Shown: positions 20,985 through 28,342 of the stretch, in pieces
Position numbering within the stretch: position 1 is the first letter of the stretch
Layout of the letters: each line of letters starts with the position of its first letter
Assembly: GCF_016462545.1 (NCBI RefSeq)
Contig: NZ_JAEMTA010000009.1
Span: forward strand, 57,740-121,739
Length of the DNA stretch: 64,000 nt
Source: Mycolicibacterium sp.
Lineage (GTDB): Bacteria; Actinomycetota; Actinomycetes; Mycobacteriales; Mycobacteriaceae
Direction: 5' to 3'
The notes under the pieces: model-generated
The model's database searches: none
Seen by the model: the letters and a program-made list of their open reading frames with translations, nothing else
Told to the model about the DNA's origin: nothing
Position numbers and translations under genes: made by a program

Positions 20985-22223
20985 ATGCTTGGCGACTTTC
21001 CTGCCGTGGTCATCACCGGACTCGCAACGACCAACGCGCTCGCGAGCGATGCCGAGGCCACCTGGGCCGCGCTGCTGAACGGCGAAAGCGGTGTTCGCCG
21101 CCTATCGGGCACGTTCGCCGAGGATTACCACCTGCCGGTGACGATCGGCGGTCAGCTCCGCGAGGACCTCGACGCAGAACTGAGCCGGGTGGAACTGCGC
21201 CGCCTGTCCTACCTGCAAAAGATGTCGGTGGTGCTGAATCGTCGCGCATGGGCCGATTGCGGTGCGCCCGACATGGATCCCACCCGCCTCGCGGTGTCCG
21301 TCGGCGCCGGCTTCGGAAACGGGGAGGAGATGATCCTCGGCTACCTGGCGATGCGAGACCGGGGCCTCAAGGCGGTCTCACCCCTTGCCGTGCAGATGTT
21401 CATGCCGAACGGGCCCGCCGCGGCGATCGGTCTGGATCGGGCCGCACGCGGCGGCGTACAGGCGCCGATGATGGCCGACGCCACCGGTGCGGGCGCGATC
21501 GCCCAGGCGTGGCAGCAGATCGTCTTCGGCGATACCGACGTCGTCGTCTGCGGTGCCGTCGAGTCACCGATCGAGGGCGTTCCCATCGCGGCCTACTCCC
21601 AGATCGATGGCGTCATGTCGAGACACAACGACGATCCCGCAGGTGCCTGCCGACCCTTCGACCGGGACCGCGACGGGATGGTCTTCGGTGAGGGCGGCGC
21701 GCTGCTGATCATGGAGACGGAGGCCCATGCCAAGGCGCGGGGGGCATACATCCTGGCCAGGGTTCTCGGCGCAGCCACCACCTCCGACGGATATGACGCA
21801 ATGGCCTCCGACCCTGGCGCCGAACAGGAAGCCCAGGCCCTGACCCGGGCGATCACGCTGGCGGGCCTCGAGCCCGGTGACATCGACCTCGTCAATGCGC
21901 ATGCGGCGGGCACCGTGGCCGGCGACCTGATCGAGGCGACCGCCCTGCAGAGGGTGTTCGGCGATCACCGCCCCGCGGTGTACGCCCCGAAGTCCGCACT
22001 CGGCAACACTTTTGGCGCCGCCGGCGCCATCGAAGCGGTGCTGACGGTACAGGCACTGCGCGATGGGGTGGTGCCACCGACGCTGAACCTGAAGCATCTC
22101 GACGAGCGGATCGATCTGGACGTGGTCACCGGCCAACCCAGGCGAGCCGACTACCGCTACGCGGTGAGCAATACCTTCGCCTTCGGCGGTCACAACGTGG
22201 TGCTGGTGTTCGGCAAGTACTAG
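20985..22223 (+). CDS. Ketoacyl-ACP synthase-like protein lacking the catalytic Cys and one His
   Basis: The ATG at 20985 has GGGAGG 7 nt upstream; 412 residues, about the length of KasA/KasB, with a full thiolase fold. The nucleophile position is Asp165 (ADATGAGAIA, where active enzymes have ACATG-type motifs). The first His is kept (NAHAAGT, His306) and so is Lys336 (PKSALGNTFGAAG), but the second catalytic His is Asn341. Spacing matches KasA Cys171/His311/Lys340/His345. It should not condense by the normal mechanism. It may be a decarboxylase, a chain-length-factor-like partner or a scaffold. It is convergent, 13 bp apart, with a wax ester synthase/DGAT gene. Confidence 0.85.
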   Translation: MLGDFPAVVITGLATTNALASDAEATWAALLNGESGVRRLSGTFAEDYHLPVTIGGQLREDLDAELSRVELRRLSYLQKMSVVLNRRAWADCGAPDMDPTRLAVSVGAGFGNGEEMILGYLAMRDRGLKAVSPLAVQMFMPNGPAAAIGLDRAARGGVQAPMMADATGAGAIAQAWQQIVFGDTDVVVCGAVESPIEGVPIAAYSQIDGVMSRHNDDPAGACRPFDRDRDGMVFGEGGALLIMETEAHAKARGAYILARVLGAATTSDGYDAMASDPGAEQEAQALTRAITLAGLEPGDIDLVNAHAAGTVAGDLIEATALQRVFGDHRPAVYAPKSALGNTFGAAGAIEAVLTVQALRDGVVPPTLNLKHLDERIDLDVVTGQPRRADYRYAVSNTFAFGGHNVVLVFGKY

Positions 22224-22236
22224 CGCGCCCGCGCTC

Positions 22237-23598
22237 TCAGGCGGCGACGGTCTTCTCGAGATCGGCGAGCGAGTCCTCCAGGTGCATCAGCAGCCGTTGC
22301 AGATGTGGCACGGTGCGCCGGCAGCCGACGAGACCGAAGTCCAGATTGTCGGCGTTGTTGGTCAGCGTGATGTTGAGAGCCTGGCCGTCCAGCGCAATGG
22401 ACAGCGGATAGTTGCCGTCGAGTCGGGCGCCGTTCCAGTACATCGGTTCTCGCGCACCGGGCACGTTCGAGATGACGATGTTGAACGGCGGTGGCGCCGT
22501 CGACACGAAGCCGGGAAGCAGACCCAGCGCGATGCCCGACACCAGGAAGGCCGACAGCGCCAGAGCCTGCGTCTTCGGAAGGTCGGCGAACACCTTCTTG
22601 TTGTCGCGCATCGAGGTGCTGATCGCGTCGAGCCTCGTGGCGGGGTCCGCGATGTCGGTGGCCAGGTTGCACAGAATCGTGCCGACCATGTTCCCGCCGG
22701 CATCCTGTTCGTCGTCGCCGCGCAAGCTGACGGGCACCATGGCGACCAGCGGCGTGTCCGGAAGCGCGTCCTGTTCGATGAGATACGCCCGCAATGCGCC
22801 GGCGCACATGGCCAGCACCACGTCGTTGACGGTGACGCCCGCGGCCTCCTTGATGGCTCGAATGCGGGCCAGCGGCCACGACTGCGCGGCGGCCCGTCGC
22901 GCGCCACCGATGGGGACGTTGAACATCGTCTTGGGCGCGCGGAAGGGCAGGGTGAGTTGCTGTTCCAGCAGTGCGGCCTTCGCGATCGACAGGGTCGACG
23001 GTGCCAGAGACGCGAGCGATCCGACGGTGCCGGTGATCGACCGCAGCGTGGAACTGCTGCCCTCGGTCTTGCGCCGCTGCCTCGGGCCCAACGCCCACGG
23101 CACCCGTATCTCGTGGTCATCGGGGTCCGTGGTGAGCGATCGGATCATCAGGCGTTGCGCCGAGACGCCGTCGAGCAGCGAGTGGTGCACCTTCGTGTAG
23201 ACCGCGAAGCGGCCGTCGCCGAGACCCTCGATGAGGCTCGCCTCCCACAGCGGCCGGTGCCGGTCCAACAGCGTGCCGTGCAGCCGCGACACCAACTCGA
23301 GCAGCTCGCGCACCCGCCCCGGCCTGGGAAGTCCAGAGCGGCGAAGGTGATGGTCGATGTCGACGTCGTCGTCGAACGCCCATGCGACGTTGGAGATCCC
23401 GCCGAGCAATCTGCCGGGATGCTTGCGAAACGTCGGCTGGAAGTCGTCGTTCTTGACGATCGTCTCGTACATGTCGCGGATGAACTCCGGTCCGGCGCCC
23501 TCGGGAGGCTCGAACAGTTGCAGGCCTGCGACGTGCATCGGGTGTTCACGGGATTCGCCGAAGAGGAACATCGAGTCGGTCGGCGAGATCAGCTTCAT
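22237..23598 (-). CDS. Wax ester synthase/diacylglycerol O-acyltransferase (WS/DGAT)
   Basis: A 453-residue bacterial WS/DGAT that esterifies diacylglycerol or fatty alcohols with acyl-CoA to make storage lipid. The catalytic HHxxxDG motif is present (KVHHSLLDGVSAQ), as are the N-terminal PTDSMFLFGESREHPMHV and the PLG-type C-terminal block (FNIVISNVPGAREPMYWNGA). Start at 23598 is chosen because MKLISPTDSMF matches the family N-terminus; the frame extends to 23628. It is divergent from a TetR gene that probably controls it, and convergent with the ketoacyl-synthase-like gene. Confidence 0.93.
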   Translation of the reverse strand: MKLISPTDSMFLFGESREHPMHVAGLQLFEPPEGAGPEFIRDMYETIVKNDDFQPTFRKHPGRLLGGISNVAWAFDDDVDIDHHLRRSGLPRPGRVRELLELVSRLHGTLLDRHRPLWEASLIEGLGDGRFAVYTKVHHSLLDGVSAQRLMIRSLTTDPDDHEIRVPWALGPRQRRKTEGSSSTLRSITGTVGSLASLAPSTLSIAKAALLEQQLTLPFRAPKTMFNVPIGGARRAAAQSWPLARIRAIKEAAGVTVNDVVLAMCAGALRAYLIEQDALPDTPLVAMVPVSLRGDDEQDAGGNMVGTILCNLATDIADPATRLDAISTSMRDNKKVFADLPKTQALALSAFLVSGIALGLLPGFVSTAPPPFNIVISNVPGAREPMYWNGARLDGNYPLSIALDGQALNITLTNNADNLDFGLVGCRRTVPHLQRLLMHLEDSLADLEKTVAA

Positions 23599-23718
23599 GG
23601 CTGTGACGGTACCCACACCTGCTGTCAATCACTCACCTCACCGGCAAATGTCACGGATCGTCACCGGTGAAGGATCTTGGCGCCGAGGGCAACTGACCAC
23701 CTCGACTAATCTGGCCGG
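23599..23718. promoter_or_regulatory. Divergent promoter region between WS/DGAT and TetR with palindromes
   Basis: The 120-bp divergent spacer holds a perfect 10-bp palindrome TCACCGGTGA at 23661-23670 and a second half TCACCGG at 23638-23644, plausible TetR operator parts. A near-consensus CRP-like site TGTGA-N6-CCACA lies at 23602-23617, next to the WS/DGAT start. Both are sequence matches only. Confidence 0.4.
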
Positions 23719-24312
23719 GTGACCGAGGATGGAGTCGTCGACAGGCCGTTCGGCACCATCGTGCGGACTCGCCCGCAACGGCGCATCTTGGCCGCCGCGC
23801 TCGAGCTCATCGGCGCTCACGGAGTCAGCGGCACGTCGCTGCAGATGATCGCCGACGCCGTCGGAGTGACCAAGGCGGCGGTCTATCACCAGTACAAGTC
23901 CAAGAATCAGATCGTCATAGCGGTGACCGAAAACGAATTGGCCATCCTCGAGGACGCGCTCGTCGCCGCAGAGGCCGACGAGCGGCGTCAGCAGGCCAGA
24001 CGGACGCTGTTGATCCAGCTGATCGATCTGGCGGTGGCACGGCGACAGTGGGTCGGCACCCTCACCAGCGATCCCGTCATCGTCCGCATCCTCGGTGAGC
24101 ACCCGCCGTTCCAACGGTTCATGAACCGGCTCTACGGCGTGCTCCTCGACCAGCGTGACGACACGAAGGCCAGGGTGACCGCGGCGATCATGTCGGCGGC
24201 CATCGCGGGATCGGTGGTCAACCCCATCGTCACCGACCTCGACGACGACGTGCTACGGGCCAACCTGGTGGAGCTGGTGCCCCGGCTGCTAGGGCTTCAA
24301 AGCCCGGACTAG
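23719..24312 (+). CDS. TetR-family transcriptional regulator
   Basis: A 197-residue regulator from a GTG at 23719. The N-terminal helix-turn-helix is standard (ILAAALELIGAHGVSGTSLQ then MIADAVGVTKAAVYHQYKSK); the C-terminal ligand domain is not assignable. It is transcribed away from the WS/DGAT gene across a 120-bp spacer containing a palindrome, so local repression of lipid storage is the simplest reading. Confidence 0.92.
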   Translation: MTEDGVVDRPFGTIVRTRPQRRILAAALELIGAHGVSGTSLQMIADAVGVTKAAVYHQYKSKNQIVIAVTENELAILEDALVAAEADERRQQARRTLLIQLIDLAVARRQWVGTLTSDPVIVRILGEHPPFQRFMNRLYGVLLDQRDDTKARVTAAIMSAAIAGSVVNPIVTDLDDDVLRANLVELVPRLLGLQSPD

Positions 24313-24342
24313 ACCGGCGACGCGCCTGCCGCTCTTGCCAAT

Positions 24343-24783
24343 TCAGCCCTGCGGAAGTCGCACCACCTGCACGAAGAACTCGTCGATCTGGCGAACCGCG
24401 TTCATGAACTGATCGAGATCCACCGGCTTCGTGACGTATGCGTTGGCGTGCAGTTTGTAACTCTTGAGGATGTCCTCCTCCGCGGCCGAGGTGGTGAGCA
24501 CGACGACCGGGATGTGATTGAGGTCCGGGTCGGACTTGATCTTCTCGAGCAACTGCCTCCCGTCGTACTTCGGCAGATTGAGGTCGAGCAGGATCAGGTC
24601 GGGCGTCGGCGCATTTTCGAAGGCGCCGCGTCGGTACAGGAAGTCCAGCCCCTCCTCGCCGTCGTGGGCGACGTGCAGATTGTTCTTGATCTTGTTGTGC
24701 TCGAACGCTTCCCGCGTGATCAGCTCGTCACCGGGGTCGTCTTCCACCAACAGGACGTCGATCGGGCGACCGGCAGGGGTCAT
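24343..24783 (-). CDS. Single-domain response regulator (Rcp1-like)
   Basis: A 146-residue receiver domain without an output domain, of the kind paired with phytochrome-like kinases. Acidic pocket EDD is at residues 14-16, phosphoacceptor Asp67 (LLDLNLPKYDG), the Thr in VLTTS and Lys in TKPVD. The ATG at 24783 overlaps the upstream histidine kinase stop by 4 bp, so it is the likely phosphorelay partner. The frame extending to 25155 is antisense to nothing useful and lies inside the kinase. Confidence 0.93.
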   Translation of the reverse strand: MTPAGRPIDVLLVEDDPGDELITREAFEHNKIKNNLHVAHDGEEGLDFLYRRGAFENAPTPDLILLDLNLPKYDGRQLLEKIKSDPDLNHIPVVVLTTSAAEEDILKSYKLHANAYVTKPVDLDQFMNAVRQIDEFFVQVVRLPQG

Positions 24784-26378
24784 GGGGATGTTCCTTCCAG
24801 GGTTGCCGCGGACTTCTCGTCCGCGGCGTCGGTGGGCAGCGACGCAGGCAGGGTGAATCGAAACCTGGTTCCGCCGGTGTAGGACGTGTCGATCCAGATC
24901 GTGCCGCCGTGATGTTCGACGATCTTCTTGCACAGTGCCAGACCGATGCCCGTCCCTCCGTACGCGTCGCGACCGTGTAGGCGTTGAAAGATGATGAAGA
25001 CCTTGTCGACGAACTCCGGCGCGATGCCAATGCCATTGTCGGTGACGGTGAACGACCACAGGTCCTCGTCTGCATCGCGGTCGAACTCGATCGCGATGCG
25101 CGGCACGACGTCGTCGCGGCGGAACTTCATCGCATTGCCGATCAGGTTCTGCCACAGCATGACCAGAAGGGTGGGATCGCCGACGACGCGCGGCAGCGGC
25201 TCGGCGGGTCGGACGATCTCGGCGCGCGACTCGTCGATGGCCATCGCGAGATTGGTGATCGCGTCGTTCAACCCGGTGTCCAGGTCGACCTCGGTGCGCG
25301 CCGCGTTGAGCCTGCCGACGCGCGAGAAGGTGAGCAGGTCGTTGATCAACACCTGCATGCGCTTGGCGCCGTCGACCGCGAAGGCGATGTACTCGACGCC
25401 ACGTTCGTCGAGTTGGTCGCCGTACCGCTTCTCGATCAACTGGCAGAACGACGTGACCTTTCGCAACGGTTCCTGCAGGTCATGGGATGCGACGTAGGCG
25501 AACTGCTCGAGCTCGGCGTTCGATCGGCGCAGCTCGACGGTTTGCTCGTCCAGTTGCGCCTCGGCCGCCCGCGACGCCTCGAGCTCGGTCACGATGCGCT
25601 GTCGCATGTTCTCGACGTCTACGGCGATGGCGCGGATGTCCTTCGGTCCCTGCGGGACGATCGTCGCCGTGAAGTCACCCTCGGTGATGCGCCGGCACGC
25701 GGTGGCAAGCGAGTCCAGTGGTCGGGTGACGGCAGTTCGCATCACGACCGCGAGGGCGGCCGCCGTCGCCAGCAGCACCACCACGATGGTCCCGAGCACT
25801 CCGTTGCGCCACCAACGGATCTCGTCGAGATTGGCCAGCCCCGCCTCGCGGGCGTCGGTGAGGTGGCCGTTCTGGGTGTCGAAGAGCCCACGGATGGCGT
25901 CGAATTCAGTCTTGCCGCGCTCGACGACGTCGACGTCGAGCACGGTCGGCGCGCTGGGTCGAATGCTCGCGATGAGGGGTTCGGCGAACGACGAGCGCCA
26001 GGAGTCGGCCGCCCGTTCGACCGCATCGAGGTCGGCGATGAAGGTCGGACGATCGCCTGCGCTCTGTCGAATATCCTGTGCCGCAGCGACTTCTGCTTCC
26101 AGGCCGGCGTAGTAGGGATCCAGGAACTGGCGGTCGGCGGAGATCGCGTATCCGCGGATGGCCGTCTCCTGGTCGCGCAGCGCCGCTTGCAGTCGGTACG
26201 CCGCCGAGCGCGACGGCTGCACTTCGTCGATCAGTTCGTGGGATACCTCGTCATAGCGGTTCAGCAACAGCCCGCCGGCGATCCCCGCGCCGAGCACGAG
26301 CATGCCCATGATCGACAGCACCAGGGTCTGCCAGCCCGCCACGGTGAGCGGGGAAGTGCGTCGCGGGGTGCTCGTCAC
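24780..26378 (-). CDS. Membrane sensor histidine kinase with CHASE3 and HAMP domains
   Basis: A 532-residue kinase from a GTG at 26378 that overlaps the upstream phosphatase gene by 4 bp. Span one is about residues 15-38; a CHASE3 sensor (SRSAAYRLQAALRDQETAIRG) fills the extracytoplasmic part; span two is about 191-214; HAMP follows. The phosphoacceptor is His299 (VASHDLQEPLRKV). ATPase boxes: QNLIGNAMKF, DNGIGIAPEF, GTGIGLALCKK. It probably phosphorylates the adjacent single receiver and perhaps the receiver of the linked phosphatase, feeding the partner-switching system. Confidence 0.93.
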   Translation of the reverse strand: MTSTPRRTSPLTVAGWQTLVLSIMGMLVLGAGIAGGLLLNRYDEVSHELIDEVQPSRSAAYRLQAALRDQETAIRGYAISADRQFLDPYYAGLEAEVAAAQDIRQSAGDRPTFIADLDAVERAADSWRSSFAEPLIASIRPSAPTVLDVDVVERGKTEFDAIRGLFDTQNGHLTDAREAGLANLDEIRWWRNGVLGTIVVVLLATAAALAVVMRTAVTRPLDSLATACRRITEGDFTATIVPQGPKDIRAIAVDVENMRQRIVTELEASRAAEAQLDEQTVELRRSNAELEQFAYVASHDLQEPLRKVTSFCQLIEKRYGDQLDERGVEYIAFAVDGAKRMQVLINDLLTFSRVGRLNAARTEVDLDTGLNDAITNLAMAIDESRAEIVRPAEPLPRVVGDPTLLVMLWQNLIGNAMKFRRDDVVPRIAIEFDRDADEDLWSFTVTDNGIGIAPEFVDKVFIIFQRLHGRDAYGGTGIGLALCKKIVEHHGGTIWIDTSYTGGTRFRFTLPASLPTDAADEKSAATLEGTSP

Positions 26379-27586
26379 GGTGCGCTCCGTTCCACTCTCA
26401 CCACGGCGACGTCGTCGGAGAGCCCACCGTGCAGTGCCGCACGTTGCTCGGCGCCGTCGATGAGTGCATCGACGAACTCCTCGCCGGTACGGTTCGCGAT
26501 CGTCCGAGCCAGGCTCAGCAGCCCGTCCTCGCCCAGTCGTTCGTTGCCCGCCCCCGCGTGGCCCTCGAACAGGCCATCGGTGAGCAGCAACAGGCCGTGT
26601 CCCACGGGTAGCTCCCACTCGCTCAACGGCCACTCGGTCCCGCCGATGCCGAGTGCCGGTCCGGCGGGCGGCTCGAGCCACTCGACGGAGTCCGGACCGT
26701 GCACCAAGATGCCGGGATGCCCGGCGCGGACCACGGTGAAACTCAGGTCGTCCGGGGAGAGGGCGATGCTGATCACCGTCGCGAAGATGGCGCTGCCGGG
26801 ACTCTCGGCGCGCAGGATCCGCTCCAACTGGTGCATGCGTTCGCTCCCGCGCAGGCCGGCGAACGTGAGTGCCCGCCAGCCGATGCGCAGCGCGACGCCG
26901 AGGGCGGCCTCGTCGGGCCCGTGGCCGGACACGTCGCCGACCATGACGTGGACGGTTCGGTCCGGGGTCTGCACGAAGTCGTAGAAGTCGCCGCCGAGTA
27001 GCGCGTTCTCGCGGCTCGGCCGGTACTTGGCGACGATGTCGACGCCGGGGTCGTCGAGGAGCAGCGGAGAGGGCAGCAGACCGCGCTCGAGGCGCGCGTT
27101 CTCCTGGGCTCTCGACTCGCTGGAACGCAGATCCGCGGCGGTGAGCTCGGCGCGCTTGCGCTCGATGGCGTAGAGCAGCGCCCGCCGCAGTACGTCGGCT
27201 TCGACGCGGCCCTTGACCAGATAATCCTGTGCACCGGAGGCGAGGGCCGAGACGCCGAAGTGCTCGTCGTTGAGCCCCGTGAGCACGACGATGGGGATGT
27301 CGGGGTCACATCTGGTGATGTGGTCCAGTGCGACGATCCCGTTCGCGTCGGGCAGATTCAGATCGAGCAGAACGCAGTCGGGGCGCATGCGGGCCAGCTC
27401 GCGCTCCGCGTCGGCCATCGACGGCGCCCAGGCCATCTCGATGTCGATGTCGGCATCCGCGACGAGTTCCTCGACGAGCAGGGCGTCGCCCCGGTCGTCT
27501 TCGACGAGCAGTAGTGACAGGGGTCGGGTCTGGACGTTCGCCCCGCCCGCCATTGGGTCGGGGCCGCGCAGCGAGGCCACCGGCAC
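26375..27586 (-). CDS. Receiver domain-PP2C (SpoIIE/RsbU-type) phosphatase
   Basis: A 403-residue fusion. Residues about 22-140 are a receiver domain (VEDDRGD, LLDLNLPDANG, VLTGL, LVKGR); a short coiled segment leads to a PP2C phosphatase with metal-binding LGGDFYDF, GDVSGHG and SDDVAVV. Such proteins dephosphorylate STAS anti-anti-sigma factors when their receiver is phosphorylated. The GTG start at 27586 has AAGGA 6 nt upstream. It is first in a three-gene unit with the histidine kinase and the single receiver; a STAS gene lies 100 bp upstream on the same strand. Confidence 0.92.
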   Translation of the reverse strand: MPVASLRGPDPMAGGANVQTRPLSLLLVEDDRGDALLVEELVADADIDIEMAWAPSMADAERELARMRPDCVLLDLNLPDANGIVALDHITRCDPDIPIVVLTGLNDEHFGVSALASGAQDYLVKGRVEADVLRRALLYAIERKRAELTAADLRSSESRAQENARLERGLLPSPLLLDDPGVDIVAKYRPSRENALLGGDFYDFVQTPDRTVHVMVGDVSGHGPDEAALGVALRIGWRALTFAGLRGSERMHQLERILRAESPGSAIFATVISIALSPDDLSFTVVRAGHPGILVHGPDSVEWLEPPAGPALGIGGTEWPLSEWELPVGHGLLLLTDGLFEGHAGAGNERLGEDGLLSLARTIANRTGEEFVDALIDGAEQRAALHGGLSDDVAVVRVERSAP

Positions 27587-27686
27587 ACCACATCCTTCGA
27601 ACGTCGCAACGAAGCACCGAGAATCGGCTGCCGCTGCTTGACAGCCTTCAGACAGTACCGGGGTGTCCCGGGAGCCGCGGACGGAT

Positions 27687-28040
27687 CTAGGCGCGCAGCG
27701 CCGTGACGGCGTCGTCGACCGTCGGATAGAGGGCCAGGAACTCGTCGAGCTTGGTCAGCTGGATGGGTCGGGCGGTTGCCGGTCCGCTGGCCACCACCGC
27801 GAATTTGCCGGTCCCGCCGGTCCTTTCATGGGTCTCGGCGAGGATCCGCAACCCGACCGACGCCAGGAACGTCACCGCCGTCAAGTTCATGATCAGTGCG
27901 TCCGGTCGCTCGTCCGTCAACTCGGTCAGGAGCTCCTCGAGTGGCGGCGACGTGGAGAGATCCACCACTCCGTCCAACGACAGCACGGTGATCCCGTCCC
28001 GACGCTCGACCGAGGTCGAGATCGCATCGGCTGGCGACAA
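27687..28040 (-). CDS. STAS-domain anti-sigma factor antagonist
   Basis: A 117-residue single STAS domain. The motif around the phosphorylatable Ser is NLTAVTFLASVGLRILAE, with Ser kept at the position phosphorylated in SpoIIAA/RsbV. Start is a TTG at 28040, supported by GAGGGAAGGG 7 nt upstream. It is the natural substrate of the three PP2C phosphatases around it and of the HATPase kinase domain at 28343-30478. The sigma factor and its anti-sigma kinase are not in the window. Confidence 0.9.
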   Translation of the reverse strand: MSPADAISTSVERRDGITVLSLDGVVDLSTSPPLEELLTELTDERPDALIMNLTAVTFLASVGLRILAETHERTGGTGKFAVVASGPATARPIQLTKLDEFLALYPTVDDAVTALRA

Positions 28041-28342
28041 CGGCCATCCCTTCCCTCACGAAACTGGTTCATCGTCGTGGCAACACGACGAGCCTAGTGC
28101 CCGCGGTCCCCGCGCTGAAGATAAACGAGCCTGCAGCGAACGTATTACCCGCCAGGCTAATGTCAAGATCAATGACTCGCCGAGGGGCGCGAGCGTCATC
28201 GGGAGAGCGCATGTCGAAGACGGCCGTGCTGACGGATTGTTGCGACTTTCGCCAAGACGATTGCAAATCGCATCGAGGGGGAACACACGCTGGTGATCGT
28301 TGACGCGCCTGCTGGGGCGCACGCGCCCGGGGGCACACCCTG
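28041..28342. other. 302-bp divergent spacer between STAS and the PAS-PP2C-HATPase gene
   Basis: No gene is supported here. It must contain promoters in both directions. A TTGACA hexamer is visible on the minus strand (about 28160), but no well-spaced -10 or SigF-type pair was found. The only sure element is the GAGGGAAGGG ribosome site of the STAS gene at the left end. Confidence 0.4.
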
